Origin: Verrucomicrobiales bacterium
GTDB taxonomy: Bacteria > Verrucomicrobiota > Verrucomicrobiae > Limisphaerales > UBA1100
Direction of reading: 5' to 3'
Assembly (NCBI GenBank): GCA_002721895.1
Contig: PBLV01000041.1
Location: forward strand, 1-24,612
Length of the DNA stretch: 24,612 nt
Part shown: positions 15,343-24,135 of the stretch, piece after piece
Layout: every line of letters begins with the position of its first letter
How positions within the stretch are numbered: the stretch's first letter is position 1
Notes under the pieces: generated by a model
Told to the model about the DNA's origin: nothing
The model's input: only the letters and a program-made list of their open reading frames with translations
The model's database searches: none
Made by a program: the position numbers and the translations under genes

Positions 15343-18300
15343 TTACGATTCCGAATGAGATGATTCGCGCCAGCGCGGGCACGGGCAAGACGTATCAGTT
15401 GACGAACCGGTTCATCAAGCTGTTGCTGTGCGGGCTGCCGGCGGAACGGATCATTGCGCTGACGTTTACGCGCAAGGCGGCGGGCGAATTTTTCGAAGGC
15501 ATCCTCACGAAGCTCGCGAAGGCGGCGGAGAAGCCGGCGGAGGCGCGGAAGTTGGCGGCGGAAATCGGGATGGAAGACACGAAGCCGGCGGCGTTTCGCG
15601 AGGCGCTGCGGCGGTTGGTCGACGGGATGGGACAGCTTTCGCTGGGGACGATCGACGGGTTTTTTCATCGGGTGATTGCGATGTTCTCGCTGGAGTTCGG
15701 CTTGGGCGGCGACTTCGAGATGATGAGTGAATTCGAGGTGAAGCAAGCCCGCCTTCGTGTGCTGGAAACTTTGCTGGACGAAAACGCCGCGCGCCAAGCC
15801 GATCGCGAAAGCCTCATCGAGACCTATCGCCTCTCCACCGCCGGCAAGGACGAACGCCGCTTCGTCGGCTCGTTCGAGCAGCATCTCGAGGATTGCCACG
15901 AGCTGTTCCAACGCGTACCCGACTCCACCCGCTGGGGCGATCCAACCTGCCTCTGGCCTAATGGAATATCCTGGCCGGTACAGCCTGTGGGTCGCGCGGC
16001 GATGGTTGCCGAGTGGCGCAGTTTGATTGCGAAGGAAGGTTTCGGGAAACGTGTGCAAAACGGTTTTCAATCCATGGCTGAGCACTTGGCAATCTGGGCG
16101 CCAGGGAAGGAACTGTTAGGCAAAGCCAAGACGTTGATGCTGCGGGCATTGGAAAATCGGGATGCCATGGATCGAGGCAATTGGTCTTTTAAGTTTGGCA
16201 CCGCCAAGGCACTCAACAATTCCTCTCCGGAGTTCAGTCGCCGGCTCGCGGCCATCCTGCGCCAATGCGTGGCTGAGGAACTGGAATCCAGACTCGGGCG
16301 TACCCAGGGAGTCCACGGCTTGATGGACGCCTTCGAGCAACGCTATGACGCCCAAGTGCGCCGGCCGGGGAGGTTGTGCTTTGCGGATTTGCCGGTGCTG
16401 CTCAATGCGCGGTCGGACAAGCTCGATCTCGAGTATCGTTTGGATGGCGCGTTTGATCACTGGCTGCTTGATGAATTTCAGGACACCAGCAGGCTGCAAT
16501 GGCAGTCGGTGGCCAATCTTGTCGACGAGGTGATGCAGGATCCCGAGGGACGGCGTGGGTTTTATTGCGTCGGCGACCAGAAACAATCGCTCTATCAATG
16601 GCGCGGCGGCGACCCGCGGCTCTTCGAGCGCGTGGAAGAAGAATATCGGGGCGGCATCACGTCTTCGTCGCTGGATGTCTCATGGCGTTCAGTTCCGGAT
16701 GTGCTCGAGCTCATCAACACCGTCTTCGGCTCCCCCATCATTGCCGGCGACAAATACAACGCCACCGCCGGCGAACGCTGGAGCAATGGCTGGCGCGAGC
16801 ACACCGCCGCTGAGCCGTTGTTGAAGAAAAAAGGCCACGCAATGTACATCACCGTGGGCGACATCGATGACCGCTGGCAAGTGCTCCAGCATCTTCTCGA
16901 ACAGCTGCAGCCCATTGAGCGCGGGCTCAACTGCGCCATCCTCGTGCAGAAAAACGACACCGTGCGCGAGGTTGTCAACTTCCTTCGCGGCGCCCTGCCG
17001 ACCATCCCGGTCATGGGCGAGTCCGCCACCAATCCCGGCGCCGACAACCCCCTCGGTGCCGCACTGCTCGCCCTCTTCCGTGCCGCCGCCCATCCCGCCG
17101 ATCGCTTCAGCCTCGGGCACCTCACGCTCACGCCCTTTGCCGGGCATCTCCCCGAGGATCACAACGACCGCCAAATTGCCTTCCGCAAACTCCAGCGAGA
17201 CCTCCATCAAAACGGCTTCGAAGCCACCGCGCGCAATTGGATTCGCAAAATCGAAACCGACCTCAACGACTTTTCCCGCTGGCGCGCCGCGCAATTCCTC
17301 GAGCTGGCGCGGCAATTTGACGAAACCGGCAGCCGCGACATCGACGCCTTCCTGCGCTTCATGCCCGCCCAGGAATCCACCGACGCCTCCGGCGCCAACG
17401 TCGTGCAGGTCATGACCATCCACAAAGCCAAGGGCCTCACCTTCGATGTAACCCTTGTGCCCGACCTCGAAAACCAAAAAGCCCGCCTCGACACCACCCG
17501 CCAGGACGCCCTCCACACCCACCCCGGCCCCGACGGGGGGGCGGAGTGGATTTTGGATTTGCCGCCGAAGGAACTGTGTGAACTGATCGATCCGTTGGGT
17601 GATGCCTCCGCACAGGCCCGCGAGGAAGCGTGTTATGAAAATTTATGTAAATTGTATGTGGCTCTCACCCGACCGAGGCGTGGATTGTACGTCATCACCT
17701 CTACGCCCTCAGCCAAAGCCGGCTATTATCCGAGCCTGCTCATGGACACGCTGACGGAGCCCGATGATGAAGGCGAAGATTTGGCGGGCTGTCCCGTGTC
17801 CGCCACAGTCCGGTTTGAATCCGGCAGCTTCAAGTGGCTCGATTCGTGGAAGGCCAAAACGGAATTGGAAGCCGATGAAACGCCATTCGCGCCGGACACT
17901 GCCGAACGGCGCCACCGCCGCCTCGCCCGCCGCCGACCCTCCGCGCACGGCGGCACGGAGTTTGGCGGCGCCAGCCTGTTCGAGCCGAAGGGCGCGGATG
18001 CGGCGGCTTTTGGCACGGCGGTTCACAATATCTTTGAGCAGATCGAGTGGGCGGACGAAACCACCGCGGCGATGCTCGAAATGCAAAAAGCATCAAACGC
18101 CGCCGCCGAGGTGGAGCGATGTTTACAAAGTGCGGAGGTGGCGGCGCTGTTCGAGCCGAATGCCGCCGTGAAGGTGTGGCGCGAACGGGCGTTTGAGCTG
18201 GTGATCGATGGGGAGTTTTGCTCGGGCGTGTTCGATCGCGTCCACCTCGCCGATGGCTCGGCAGTAATCATCGATTTCAAAACCGACCGCGTGGATGACG

Positions 18301-18443
18301 ACACGATCGATGACGCAGTGAAGCGTCATCAACCGCAACTGGAATTGTACCGCCGCGTGCTGGCAAGATTGACCGGGATCCCCGAGAAGGCAATCGCCTG
18401 CCAACTGGTGTTCACCCGACCGGCGCGCGTGGTGGCGGCATAA
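15339..18443 (+). CDS. addA: AddA-like UvrD-family helicase-nuclease
   Basis: 1034 residues, within the usual AddA range. Helicase motifs appear in order: Walker A SAGTGKT (12-18), motif Ia region LTFTRKAAGEF, DEFQD (about 378-382), GDQKQSLYQWRGG (about 412-424), MTIHKAKGLTFD (about 692-703) and VALTRPRRGL (about 774-783). The C-terminal nuclease domain has the His in FGTAVHNIFEQIEW, then GVFDRVHL and IIDFKTD (about 977-983), and the QLELYRRVL helix. This is the motor and nuclease of a RecBCD-like break-processing complex in the cytoplasm. Its ATG overlaps the addB TGA, so the subunits are coupled. Codon use changes within the gene: codons end mostly in G before about 15750 but mostly in C from about 16690 to 17530. 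Confidence 0.92.
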   Translation: MITIPNEMIRASAGTGKTYQLTNRFIKLLLCGLPAERIIALTFTRKAAGEFFEGILTKLAKAAEKPAEARKLAAEIGMEDTKPAAFREALRRLVDGMGQLSLGTIDGFFHRVIAMFSLEFGLGGDFEMMSEFEVKQARLRVLETLLDENAARQADRESLIETYRLSTAGKDERRFVGSFEQHLEDCHELFQRVPDSTRWGDPTCLWPNGISWPVQPVGRAAMVAEWRSLIAKEGFGKRVQNGFQSMAEHLAIWAPGKELLGKAKTLMLRALENRDAMDRGNWSFKFGTAKALNNSSPEFSRRLAAILRQCVAEELESRLGRTQGVHGLMDAFEQRYDAQVRRPGRLCFADLPVLLNARSDKLDLEYRLDGAFDHWLLDEFQDTSRLQWQSVANLVDEVMQDPEGRRGFYCVGDQKQSLYQWRGGDPRLFERVEEEYRGGITSSSLDVSWRSVPDVLELINTVFGSPIIAGDKYNATAGERWSNGWREHTAAEPLLKKKGHAMYITVGDIDDRWQVLQHLLEQLQPIERGLNCAILVQKNDTVREVVNFLRGALPTIPVMGESATNPGADNPLGAALLALFRAAAHPADRFSLGHLTLTPFAGHLPEDHNDRQIAFRKLQRDLHQNGFEATARNWIRKIETDLNDFSRWRAAQFLELARQFDETGSRDIDAFLRFMPAQESTDASGANVVQVMTIHKAKGLTFDVTLVPDLENQKARLDTTRQDALHTHPGPDGGAEWILDLPPKELCELIDPLGDASAQAREEACYENLCKLYVALTRPRRGLYVITSTPSAKAGYYPSLLMDTLTEPDDEGEDLAGCPVSATVRFESGSFKWLDSWKAKTELEADETPFAPDTAERRHRRLARRRPSAHGGTEFGGASLFEPKGADAAAFGTAVHNIFEQIEWADETTAAMLEMQKASNAAAEVERCLQSAEVAALFEPNAAVKVWRERAFELVIDGEFCSGVFDRVHLADGSAVIIDFKTDRVDDDTIDDAVKRHQPQLELYRRVLARLTGIPEKAIACQLVFTRPARVVAA

Positions 18444-18466
18444 AAAAAGCCCCCGCGAACGGGGGC
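18442..18466 (-). terminator. Rho-independent terminator for the YHS-like gene
   Basis: GCCCCC at 18449-18454 pairs with GGGGGC at 18461-18466 around a 6-base loop. Read on the minus strand the hairpin is followed by seven T (from 18448 down), 22 bp past the stop of the gene at 18489-18923. On the plus strand no T run follows, so it may only partly stop addA transcripts. Confidence 0.8.
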
Positions 18467-18488
18467 GCAATTTCGGATATGCCTAAAA

Positions 18489-18923
18489 TCACTTCGGCAG
18501 GTTCTTCGAGTATTTCTCGGGGTTGGCCTTGAAGCGGCTCACGGCACGGGTTTTGCTGAAATAAACCTTTTTGCCACCAACTTCCATGGACGGGCTCTTC
18601 GGGTGCACGCGGGTGTCGGTGTACACCGGGCAGAAAAGTTGCTTCATCGGCTTGATGGTTTTGGAGGCCACGGCTGCCAACTGCGGAGCCTGCTTCACGG
18701 AAACCACCGCGTAATAGTCAGGATTCTGGGCCCAAAGCTTTTTGCAGGTGCCGCAGCAGGTAAAGACCTTTACACCCTTGTAGACAACAAACTCCTCTTC
18801 ATCGATTTCGTCCTCGATCATCAACGGGCAAATCTTTTGATTCGGCGCAGCTTGAACTGAAACTGCGACGCCCAACACAAAGGCCGCCACCATCAGCATT
18901 TTCGTAAAAACATTCTTCAACAT
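18489..18923 (-). CDS. Secreted YHS/TRASH-like cysteine-rich protein, two modules
   Basis: 144 residues with a Sec signal peptide (MLKNVFTKMLMVAAFVLGVAVSVQA, cut before APNQK). The mature part has two similar modules. The first runs from Cys32 (ICPLM) through YKGVKVFTCCGTC (Cys56, 57, 60) to NPDYY: a Cys-Pro start, a beta turn with 'vKV-F', and a Cys pair, as in YHS and TRASH metal-binding domains. The second starts at Cys98 (FCPVY), has GGKKVYFSKTRAVSRF and ends NPEKY; here the later cysteines are replaced by Ser/Thr and others. A role in binding copper or another soft metal outside the cytoplasm is plausible but unproven. AGGA lies close to the ATG. A hairpin terminator follows the stop. 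Confidence 0.75.
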   Translation of the reverse strand: MLKNVFTKMLMVAAFVLGVAVSVQAAPNQKICPLMIEDEIDEEEFVVYKGVKVFTCCGTCKKLWAQNPDYYAVVSVKQAPQLAAVASKTIKPMKQLFCPVYTDTRVHPKSPSMEVGGKKVYFSKTRAVSRFKANPEKYSKNLPK

Positions 18924-19045
18924 GTTCCTGTTATTCCTTTCAATTTCCCTTGTTCAAACGGGGTCGGATAAGACGCCACAAGAACCCGTCCGATTCAACC
19001 CATTTCTTCCACAAACATCGTTTCGCGCCAAAAAAGGGCCGTTTT

Positions 19046-19546
19046 TCACAAAAAAACATCAAATGCAGGTGGATACTGAACCTCTGCTGTCACTCCATCC
19101 AATGCCCCCGGGCCAAGCTCCAACACCATGAAAGCCTCCCCGGAAAATGGGGAATTGAGCCCCTTCGCCCGCTCAACAGAAAATCCAAATCGTGGATAAT
19201 ACGCCGGATGCCCCACCACCAGCACTGCCTTGTGCCCTGCCTCCTGACACAGTTTTAAACCCGTCTCCACCAGTTGCGTTCCCACGCCACGCCGCTGCCA
19301 TTCCGGTTTTACCGCCATTGGTGCCAGCGCCAACACGGGCATTTCGCCTACTTGAACTTCACTAAACAGAATATGACCAACAAGCCCGTCCTCCCCGGCC
19401 TCGGCCACCAGCGACAAGCGGGCCAAGCCTTCCGCTCGAAGCCGATCCACCAAGTCGGCCTCGATCTCCGTTCCAAACGCCGACCAATTCACCTCCCGTA
19501 TCGGAATGCGATCCCCCTTCGCCTCCTCTCGAATCACAACATCCAT
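19046..19546 (-). CDS. GNAT-family N-acetyltransferase (YhbS-like)
   Basis: 166 residues. The acetyl-CoA-binding motif A is clear: LAPMAVKPEWQRRGVGTQLV, with QRRGVG as the pyrophosphate loop, followed by the helix LVETGLKLCQEAG and the strand AVLVVGHPAYYPRFGF. The HPAYYPRFGF segment is typical of YhbS-type acetyltransferases. The acceptor substrate is unknown. The frame is open to 19591, but that extra start overlaps the terminator of the upstream gene (19590-19616). The ATG at 19546 (MDVVIREEAKGDR) begins at the first strand of the fold and is preferred. No operon partner; the gene is flanked by terminators and the YHS-like gene. Confidence 0.85.
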   Translation of the reverse strand: MDVVIREEAKGDRIPIREVNWSAFGTEIEADLVDRLRAEGLARLSLVAEAGEDGLVGHILFSEVQVGEMPVLALAPMAVKPEWQRRGVGTQLVETGLKLCQEAGHKAVLVVGHPAYYPRFGFSVERAKGLNSPFSGEAFMVLELGPGALDGVTAEVQYPPAFDVFL

Positions 19547-19589
19547 CAAAACACGCCGAGCCTTCGATGATCCAACCCAAACTGGCAAC

Positions 19590-19616
19590 AAAAAACCCGC
19601 GCCAAGTGACGCGGGT
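19590..19616 (-). terminator. Rho-independent terminator after the Gfo/Idh/MocA gene
   Basis: ACCCGCG (19595-19601) pairs perfectly with CGCGGGT (19610-19616) around an 8-base loop. On the minus strand it is followed by a T run (from 19595 down). It lies about 20 bp past the stop of the oxidoreductase gene. Confidence 0.82.
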
Positions 19617-19636
19617 GCTATTAAGTGACTTTCCGT

Positions 19637-20779
19637 TTACACGTCTTTCCAAGCGCGGTCGGCCGCCGAGGCGAGGACGGCGTCGCAGACCTTGGCGGTC
19701 TCGAGGGCGTCGCGGAAAGTCGGGTTGCATGGGGTACCTTCGTCGAGGCTCTTGAGGAAGTCAGCCACTTGATGGACGAAGGTGTGCTCGTAACCAATGC
19801 AGAGGCCGGGCACCCACCACTTGTCCATGTAGGGCATGTCACCGTCGGTGATGTGCACGCTGCGCCAGCCACGGGTGGTTGACTCATCGCTGTGGTCGAA
19901 GAACTCGAGGCGGTTGAGGTCGTGCAGATCCCAGCGGATGGAGGCGTCGGAGCCGTTGATCTCCAGCGTGTACAGCGCCTTGTGGCCGCGGGCATAGCGA
20001 GTGGACTCAAACAGGCCGAGCGAGCCGTTGCCAAAGTGGCAGTGGAAGATGCAGGCGTCGTCGATGGTCACTTCCTGCTTCTCGCCGGTGGCGGTGTGCA
20101 CGCGCTCCTTGATGAACGTCTCGGTGACAGCGGACACATCCTTGATGCTGCCGTTGAGCCAAATGGCGGTGTCGATGCAGTGGGCGAGCAAATCGCCGGT
20201 CACACCGCTGCCGGCAGCGGCGGCGTCGAGGCGCCAGAGGCCTTCGCCGCCTTGCGGGAGGTCGGCGCTGATGGTCCAATCCTGCAGGAAGTTGGCACGG
20301 TAATGGAAGATCTGGCCAAGTTTGCCGCTGTCGACGATTTGCTTGGCGAGCGTGACGGCAGGCACGCGGCGGTAATTGTACCACACAGTGTTGGCCACAC
20401 CGGCTTTCTCGACGGCGTCGACCATCGGCGCGCTTTCCTCGGCGGTGCGGGCCAGCGGCTTTTCGCACAACACCATCTTGCCGGCTTCCGCGGCGGCGAT
20501 GGCCACCTCGGCGTGTTGATCGTTGGGCGTGCAAATATCGATCGCGTCGATGTCGTCGCGATTAATCAACTCGCGCCAGTCAGTCTCGTGACTTTCAAAG
20601 CCCCATTGGTCGGCGAACGCCTTGGTGCGGTCCTCGGTGCGGCCGCACACTGCCTTGAGCACGGGAGTGTGGCCGAGGTCGGGGAAGAAGTCGCTGACGC
20701 GCTTGTAACCATTGGAGTGCGTGCGGCCCATGAAGCCGTAGCCCACGAGCCCGATGTTGAGAGGTTTCTTTTCGCTCAT
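19637..20779 (-). CDS. Gfo/Idh/MocA-family NAD(P)-dependent oxidoreductase
   Basis: 380 residues, normal length. The Rossmann fold starts with [17 protein letters not shown] (GxGxxG at residues 13-18), and the family hallmark EKP lies at 106-108 (VLCEKPLA). The second domain carries [17 protein letters not shown], the 'GxxxDxxxHxxD' segment with the catalytic Asp and His. Such enzymes oxidise or reduce sugars, inositols and related polyols with NAD(P). It follows the isomerase-like gene by 14 bp on the same strand, so the two form an operon, a common pairing in inositol and sugar breakdown loci. The precise substrate cannot be read. A clear terminator follows. Confidence 0.92.
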   Translation of the reverse strand: MSEKKPLNIGLVGYGFMGRTHSNGYKRVSDFFPDLGHTPVLKAVCGRTEDRTKAFADQWGFESHETDWRELINRDDIDAIDICTPNDQHAEVAIAAAEAGKMVLCEKPLARTAEESAPMVDAVEKAGVANTVWYNYRRVPAVTLAKQIVDSGKLGQIFHYRANFLQDWTISADLPQGGEGLWRLDAAAAGSGVTGDLLAHCIDTAIWLNGSIKDVSAVTETFIKERVHTATGEKQEVTIDDACIFHCHFGNGSLGLFESTRYARGHKALYTLEINGSDASIRWDLHDLNRLEFFDHSDESTTRGWRSVHITDGDMPYMDKWWVPGLCIGYEHTFVHQVADFLKSLDEGTPCNPTFRDALETAKVCDAVLASAADRAWKDV

Positions 20780-20793
20780 CGTTTGAAGTCTTT

Positions 20794-21819
20794 TTAGTTT
20801 TGGCTATGCGCGTCGCGGACGTCGATCATGGCCTTGAGGATGGTGTTCCAAGTGTCGGGGGTTTCAAGAGTAGCGTTGGGGAACATACAGCCGTCCCAGC
20901 AAATGTGCTCGATGCCGCGTTCGGAAGCGCCTTTGAGCCAATAGCCGGCGCAGCGCGTGATGTCCAGTTTGCCGTTGGGATCATCGGCCGGGCAATGTTT
21001 GCCGGTCTTGTCGTGGCTGCCGGCGCCGTGCACTTCACCGTCGTTTTGAGCGACATGGAAATCGATGGTCCACGGGCGGAGCGCGTCAGTCATCTTCTCG
21101 TAAGCCGGCCAGAATTCCTCTTCACTATAGCCTTCCTGCACGAGCGCGTGCTCGGGGGCGTTGTAGCCGAGGGTGTACAGGTAGGTGTGGGCGAGGTCGG
21201 CTTGGAATCCGAGCGCCTCGGGCATGCCGACGCCTTCGAGCACATCGAGCATGTCTTTCCAGCTGTGCATGCCGGCCCAGCAGATTTCGCCTTCGGCGGC
21301 AAGACGCTCGCCGTTGTCGGCGGCAATCTTGGCCGCTTCCTTGAAGGTGTTCACGATGGTGGCGGTGTTGGCCGCGGCGTCTTCACGCCATTTCTCCACG
21401 CCAAACTCCGCGGAGTCGATGCGGATCACACCGCGTTTGCGGGCGCCGTGTTCATTGAAAATCTTGGCAATCCGGCAGGCCATCTTGACGGCCTCGAGGA
21501 ATTTACCGCGCTGCTCCTCCGTGCCCATGGCGGAATCACCGACGGTGCCGGGCCACACGGGTGCCACGAGCGAGCCGATGTCGAAGCCCTTGCCTTGAAT
21601 TAGGTCGGCGATTTCCTTCAACTCATCATCGCTGGCTTCAGGATTGGTGTGGGGCAGAAAGAGAAAGTAATCGATGCCATCGTATTTCTGGCCATCCACC
21701 TCGGCGGCGGCAGTGAGATCGAGCATGCGCTCGAGACTGATGGGGGGTTCCTGACCTTCCTCGTCGCCCTTGCCGACGAGCCCGGGCCACATGGCATTGT
21801 GTAGTTTCAGTGCGCTCAT
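20794..21819 (-). CDS. Xylose isomerase-like TIM-barrel protein (sugar phosphate isomerase/epimerase family)
   Basis: 341 residues from ATG 21819 ([16 protein letters not shown]). The pattern of the AP endonuclease 2/xylose isomerase-like barrel is visible: an early strand [12 protein letters not shown], the middle metal-ligand strand [14 protein letters not shown] (Glu), [11 protein letters not shown] (Asp, His) and the late [14 protein letters not shown] (His) region. Members isomerise or epimerise sugars and inositols using a divalent metal. The frame is open to 21948 but the extra 43 codons do not look like part of the family. It sits 14 bp upstream of the Gfo/Idh/MocA gene, so they probably act on one substrate. 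Confidence 0.88.
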   Translation of the reverse strand: MSALKLHNAMWPGLVGKGDEEGQEPPISLERMLDLTAAAEVDGQKYDGIDYFLFLPHTNPEASDDELKEIADLIQGKGFDIGSLVAPVWPGTVGDSAMGTEEQRGKFLEAVKMACRIAKIFNEHGARKRGVIRIDSAEFGVEKWREDAAANTATIVNTFKEAAKIAADNGERLAAEGEICWAGMHSWKDMLDVLEGVGMPEALGFQADLAHTYLYTLGYNAPEHALVQEGYSEEEFWPAYEKMTDALRPWTIDFHVAQNDGEVHGAGSHDKTGKHCPADDPNGKLDITRCAGYWLKGASERGIEHICWDGCMFPNATLETPDTWNTILKAMIDVRDAHSQN

Positions 21820-21960
21820 GGTTTGTAATAAAAGCCACACCTGCCCACGGCACGCCGTGCGCCAAAAGAACAGGCGGAAATGCGCGGACAAAGTAGCAGC
21901 CCAACAGAGGTGTTCAATCCCAAATTCGAAGCGGACAACAAAGGCCAACGCTGACTGTTT

Positions 21961-22701
21961 TCAGCTAATCTGGATCGCTTGCGCCGGATCATACGGCAGC
22001 GCGGGATTAACCAATCGCGCGTCGTTGCGCAAAAAATGAAACGTCACCGCCCGGCGCGGATGAGCACTGCGGTTGGCCGATGATTGATGCAGCGTATTGC
22101 CGTGGTGGATGGAAACACCGCCACGCGGCACAGGCGCGGGTGTCATGGGATATTTTTTGGCGACATCTGACGGCACCTGCAGGTTGAAGGGTGCGTCCTC
22201 GGGTGCGGTGTGTTCGAGCACCGGCTCGCGATGACTACCCAAGCCATAATGCAGGCAGCCATTTTCTTCAGTAGCCGCGTCGAGCGCGATCCACGTGGTC
22301 AGGAGTGCATCAGTATCGCTGGGTGCGAAATAGAAATTATCCTGGTGCACCGGCTTTGGACCGCCGACTTCCGGTGCCTTGCAGAAAACCTGACTGAACA
22401 CAACACTCACACCTGTTCCAATCAACTGCTCGGCCGCTTCCACCAATTCGCTGTGCCCCGCCAACTCGCGAAAGACTTTGCGATGAAACACCGGGTCATC
22501 GAGCTTGCGCAACGGGCTGGCGGCATCATCGGGATCCTCCAAAAACCACTGCCGCTGCTCCGCCGTCAACTCCTCACGAAACTCTTCGCCCCACGCCTCC
22601 ATGTCTGCCAGCGCACGGTCCACTTGGGCCTCGCTGAAAACCAATGGAACCGTGAGATGCCCGTCGCGCTGAAACGCCTCAACCTGCCCGGGCGCAAGCA
22701 T
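21961..22701 (-). CDS. PhyH (phytanoyl-CoA dioxygenase)-family Fe(II)/2-oxoglutarate oxygenase
   Basis: 246 residues. The iron site reads HQD at 119-121 (PVHQDNFYF) with the distal His205 in HHGNTLHQSSANRS, and the 2-oxoglutarate Arg at about 216 (HPRRAVTFHF). The N-terminal QVEAFQRDGHLTVPLVFSEAQV is the usual start of the family. PhyH members hydroxylate a wide range of small molecules, so the substrate is unknown. It lies 141 bp upstream of the isomerase gene on the same strand and could be read with it; it is divergent from the protease gene (190 bp apart). It belongs to the same PhyH branch as the known phosphonate hydroxylases, but is over 13 kb from the phosphonate genes, so no link is claimed. 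Confidence 0.88.
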   Translation of the reverse strand: MLAPGQVEAFQRDGHLTVPLVFSEAQVDRALADMEAWGEEFREELTAEQRQWFLEDPDDAASPLRKLDDPVFHRKVFRELAGHSELVEAAEQLIGTGVSVVFSQVFCKAPEVGGPKPVHQDNFYFAPSDTDALLTTWIALDAATEENGCLHYGLGSHREPVLEHTAPEDAPFNLQVPSDVAKKYPMTPAPVPRGGVSIHHGNTLHQSSANRSAHPRRAVTFHFLRNDARLVNPALPYDPAQAIQIS

Positions 22702-22891
22702 GTCAGTCCCTTGCCGCGGTTACCAAACCATTTGGCAGCGGCAATATCGTGATGAGCAAAGAGCGCGGCATCGGCGGCAGTTTGGCGGACGCATGTGGTT
22801 TGTCCAGTCAGGAGCAGGGGCCCCGGACTTGCGAGTTCGTCCCTTGTATATTCCCCTAGGCTTAAAGCGCGTAAAAAGGTAGATTCAGCCC

Positions 22892-24091
22892 ATGAAAGCC
22901 ATCTCCACGGTCTTGCTCGCATTCTCGTTGTGCCTTTCCGTTTTGGCGCAGGACAAGCCGAAACCACTGCCGAAAAACTTGGGCCCCGTCACGGGTACGG
23001 GAACGGGCTTCTTCATCACGGAGGACGGCTATCTGTTGACCAACCATCACGTTGTTGAGGGGGCCACCCATGTCTCCATAAAGACGGCCAAGGGAGTCCT
23101 GCCGGCCAAGGTGGTCAAGGTGGACAAGAAAATCGACCTGGCCGTATTGAAGGTGGAGGGCAAGTTCGCCGCGCTGCCGATTATTTCCAGCCGCAAGGTG
23201 GGCTTGGGGGATGACGTCTTCACCGTGGGTTTTCCCCGGCCTGGGGTGCAGGGCAATTTGCCCAAGCTCACAAAGGGCGTCATCAGCAGCTTGGCGGGCA
23301 TTCAGGATGACCCACACACCTTTCAAATCAGCGTCCCGATTCAGCCAGGCAACTCGGGCGGGGCCTTGGCGGATGAATACGGCAACGTGGCCGGAGTGGT
23401 GGTGTCCAAGTTGAGCGCCGCGTATCTCTTGGCCCAGTCGCGGGGAGTGGATTTGCCGGAGAATGTCAATTATGCGGTGAAGGGCACCTTTGCTGCGGGC
23501 TTACTGGAATCCCTGCCCCATGTGGCCAGCAAGCTCAAGGATCCCAACTCGCGTGCCAAGGAACGCAAATTTTCCGCCGTGGTCAAGGAAGTGCAGGCGG
23601 CCACCGTGCTGATTCTGGTCAGGTCACACTTCACCAACACCTTGGGCATGATGTTCAAGCCCGTGCCGGGGACGGATGTTCAATTCTGCATTTGGGAAAC
23701 GCGGGTGAAGGATTACGCGGCGTACGCGACGGCGAAGGCCGGGGTGGATGGCAGTTGGAAGAAGCCCACGGCATTGGGGATAGACTTCGCCCAGAAAGAG
23801 ACCCACCCGGTGGTGAACGTGAGCTGGGAGGATGCGAATGCGTTTTGTGCGTGGTTGACGCGGAAGGAACGGGCGGCGGGGAAAATCAAGGCGGGGCAGC
23901 AGTACCGTCTGCCGACCGATGCGGAGTGGAGCATGGCGGTGGGCTTGGGCCAGGAGAAAGGCAACACACCCCTGGAGAAGGATGAGGGCATCAAGGGCGT
24001 GTACCCGTGGGGCAAAGAGTGGCCGCCGCCGAAAGGGGCGGGCTCGGAAAGCCCGCCCTGCCTTGGAGTTTTTACTACAAAAAAACATTGA
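22892..24091 (+). CDS. Trypsin-like serine protease fused to a truncated FGE/SUMF1 domain
   Basis: 399 residues with a Sec signal peptide (MKAISTVLLAFSLCLSVLA). Residues 35-205 form a DegP-type trypsin fold with the triad His53 (TNHHVVEG), Asp82 (IDLAVL) and Ser155 (QPGNSGGAL). From about 248 an FGE/SUMF1-type domain begins: NTLGMMFKPVPGTDVQFCIWETRV, HPVVNVSWEDANAFCAWLT (305-323), QQYRLPTDAEWSMAVGL (337-353) and YPWGKEWPPPKGAGS. Members of this family normally continue for about another 100 residues to an arginine/glycine-rich GFR end. Here the frame changes character after KGAG to SESPPCLGVFTTKKH and stops. The break falls exactly at a GC-rich palindrome (24036-24058). The protein probably keeps protease activity but has lost the FGE-like fold. 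Confidence 0.85.
   Translation: MKAISTVLLAFSLCLSVLAQDKPKPLPKNLGPVTGTGTGFFITEDGYLLTNHHVVEGATHVSIKTAKGVLPAKVVKVDKKIDLAVLKVEGKFAALPIISSRKVGLGDDVFTVGFPRPGVQGNLPKLTKGVISSLAGIQDDPHTFQISVPIQPGNSGGALADEYGNVAGVVVSKLSAAYLLAQSRGVDLPENVNYAVKGTFAAGLLESLPHVASKLKDPNSRAKERKFSAVVKEVQAATVLILVRSHFTNTLGMMFKPVPGTDVQFCIWETRVKDYAAYATAKAGVDGSWKKPTALGIDFAQKETHPVVNVSWEDANAFCAWLTRKERAAGKIKAGQQYRLPTDAEWSMAVGLGQEKGNTPLEKDEGIKGVYPWGKEWPPPKGAGSESPPCLGVFTTKKH
24036..24058. repeat. Perfect GC-rich palindrome at the break of the FGE domain
   Basis: GGGCGGGCT (24036-24044) is exactly reverse-complementary to AGCCCGCCC (24050-24058), with a 5-base loop. It lies inside the reading frame, exactly where the FGE domain loses similarity, and TTTTT follows at 24069-24073. 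It could be an inserted REP-like palindromic repeat or a terminator that now also encodes the last residues. Confidence 0.6.
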
Positions 24092-24100
24092 GCTTGTAGT
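24074..24100. repeat. Second inverted repeat across the protease stop codon
   Basis: ACTACAA (24074-24080) pairs with TTGTAGT (24094-24100) around a 13-base loop that contains the stop codon at 24089-24091. Together with 24036-24058 it forms two successive hairpins, as in composite palindromic repeats. Confidence 0.4.
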
Positions 24101-24135
24101 GGACGGGGTGAGGACGGTTGCCGTAGATTGATGAC

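Noticed and set aside
16689..17522. Minus-strand open frame rich in Gly, Val and Glu inside addA
   Set aside because: It mirrors the C-ending codons of addA and has no motif; the plus strand carries continuous helicase motifs across the region.
18449..18466. Terminator of addA on the plus strand
   Set aside because: The T run is only present on the minus strand; on the plus strand the hairpin is followed by GCAATTTC.
21961..22701. PhyH dioxygenase as part of the phosphonate pathway
   Set aside because: PhyH enzymes such as PhnY act on phosphonates, but this gene is far from the cluster and next to sugar-type genes, so no link can be supported.
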